Shown here: one piece after another, positions 63,143 through 64,000 of the stretch
How the letters are laid out: every line of letters begins with the position of its first letter
Position numbering within the stretch: position 1 is the first letter of the stretch
From: Rotaria sp. Silwood1
Lineage: Eukaryota; Rotifera; Eurotatoria; Philodinida; Philodinidae
Length of the DNA: 64,000 nt
Assembly (NCBI GenBank): GCA_905250075.1
Contig: CAJNOP010000020.1
Coordinates: forward strand, 2,474,862 to 2,538,861
Direction: 5' to 3'
Made by a program: the position numbers and the translations under genes
Notes under the pieces: generated by a model
Database searches by the model: none
Seen by the model: only the letters and a program-made list of their open reading frames with translations
Told to the model about the DNA's origin: nothing

Positions 63143-64000
63143 ATGCAACACAATAATAATAGTATTAGTAAGTGTAATTAATTAGAATATTAATGTAGAT
63201 CTTTTTTGTTGTTGTTCTGTTTTGAATTATTTAGATGCTGGTGAAATTGTAGTTGCTAAATTCAACTATAATTCACAAGATAGTCATGAATTAACTATTG
63301 TTAAAAATGAACGTCTTATATTACTTGATGATACATGTCTATGGTGGAAAGTAAAACGTGTCGATTCCGATGATACTGGGTAAGTACATGAAACAGTTGT
63401 CGACTACTAATTATAAGTGATTCATTCCCTATATACATGTTCATTTCTTTTCTTGTTCCTAATTATAGTTAATCCATAAGTATGTATATGATTGATGTAA
63501 ATTATTCATTATATTCATACTCTTGAGACAATATTCTTTGCTAGTGTCTCATTTATTTTATTGTTTTAATTTCATTTTCTTAATAAAGATCATTTCGTAT
63601 AAAATAATTATTTTAATGTCTATAATTTCCATCTGGCAAAAAAAAAAAAAAAGAAATGCATAATTATCCTTGATCATTTAACACCGACAAAAAAAAAGTT
63701 CATCTTTCTGTCATTTTGCAAATGCATACACATCTGTCTCATCTTTCACATAAATATACATATATAGACATTTGTGTTATTATGCAAATCTTAAGTGTAT
63801 TATATGATTATATTATAATAGTAGATATAATGAAAGTGTATATACATAAATGTATTTTTTTTTTGTCTTAAGATACATTCCATCAAATTTTGCTCGACGT
63901 GAAAAACGTTCATTACTTGATAAAATAATATCAAAACGTCTTGGAAAAAAATCCATTTTAGCACATAGTCATCATACTGAACGTGTTATTTCTTCTGCAC
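63143..64000 (+). CDS. NCK/Dock SH2-SH3 adaptor, N-terminal SH3 domain (cut by window edge)
   Basis: Adaptor linking tyrosine-kinase signals to the actin cytoskeleton; Drosophila orthologue Dreadlocks. Exons: 63143-63167, 63235-63379, 63873 to beyond 64000. The short first exon codes MQHNNNSI. The SH3 domain follows: AGEIVVAKFNYNSQDSHELT, KNERLILLDD, WWKVKR and, across the 493 bp second intron, GYIPSNFARREKRSLLDKI. Human NCK has [29 protein letters not shown], WWRVR and GFVPSNYVERK, so this is the first SH3. The second and third SH3 and the SH2 domain lie outside. The start was chosen as the ATG that keeps frame into the SH3; an earlier ATG at 63115 hits a stop within the exon. Confidence 0.9.

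Noticed and set aside
1..64000. CRISPR arrays, bacterial operons, ribosome binding sites, rRNA genes
   Set aside because: The sequence is eukaryotic, with spliced genes throughout; no evenly spaced repeats and no rRNA or snRNA signature sequences were seen.

Overview
The window is a piece of nuclear genome from an invertebrate animal, strongly A+T-rich by eye. I can support 14 intron-containing or single-exon protein genes plus one dead transposase. Most introns are about 45-110 bp with GT..AG ends, and a few are 1-3.8 kb. Codons favour A or T in third position. Gene content (FoxA, nicotinic receptor, nuclear receptor, NCK, SLBP, RIBC2) is metazoan. The small introns, high A+T and a 3' splice-acceptor sequence just upstream of most start codons fit a rotifer, probably bdelloid, where spliced-leader trans-splicing is known. 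The taxon is an inference, not proven by any marker here.

Layout. 623-3009 (-): acetylcholine receptor alpha-type subunit, its 3' part outside the window. 7478-12684 (+): RIBC2, a ciliary doublet microtubule inner protein, split by a 3.8 kb intron holding two related foldback repeats. 18931-20668 (+): NR6/HR4-like nuclear receptor. 28998-20786 (-): a same-strand run SURF4, PBDC1, KICS2, the last two 102 bp apart. 30878-36165 (+): ADAD-like protein with two dsRNA-binding domains and a deaminase domain lacking catalytic residues. 38305-39575: decayed mariner element. 43128-41474 (-): FoxA, with about 6 kb of gene-free upstream DNA. 49900-49233 (-): IMP3. 61344-51581 (-): a same-strand run SLBP, AP-3 mu, CREBL2. 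63143-64000 (+): start of an NCK/Dock adaptor, cut by the window edge.

The genes are mostly unrelated housekeeping or developmental functions, not one pathway. Two touch TORC1 signalling: KICS2 (KICSTOR subunit) and CREBL2 (orthologue of fly REPTOR-BP). Two concern membrane traffic: SURF4 (ER cargo receptor) and AP-3 mu.

The most notable structure is in AP-3 mu. Two adjacent exons (55622-55463 and 55329-55149) encode alternative versions of the same segment. They share the same splice phases, and including both would break the reading frame. This looks like an undescribed mutually exclusive exon pair. Exon boundaries below come from reading splice sites by hand. For every gene complete in the window, exon lengths add up to an open frame divisible by three.
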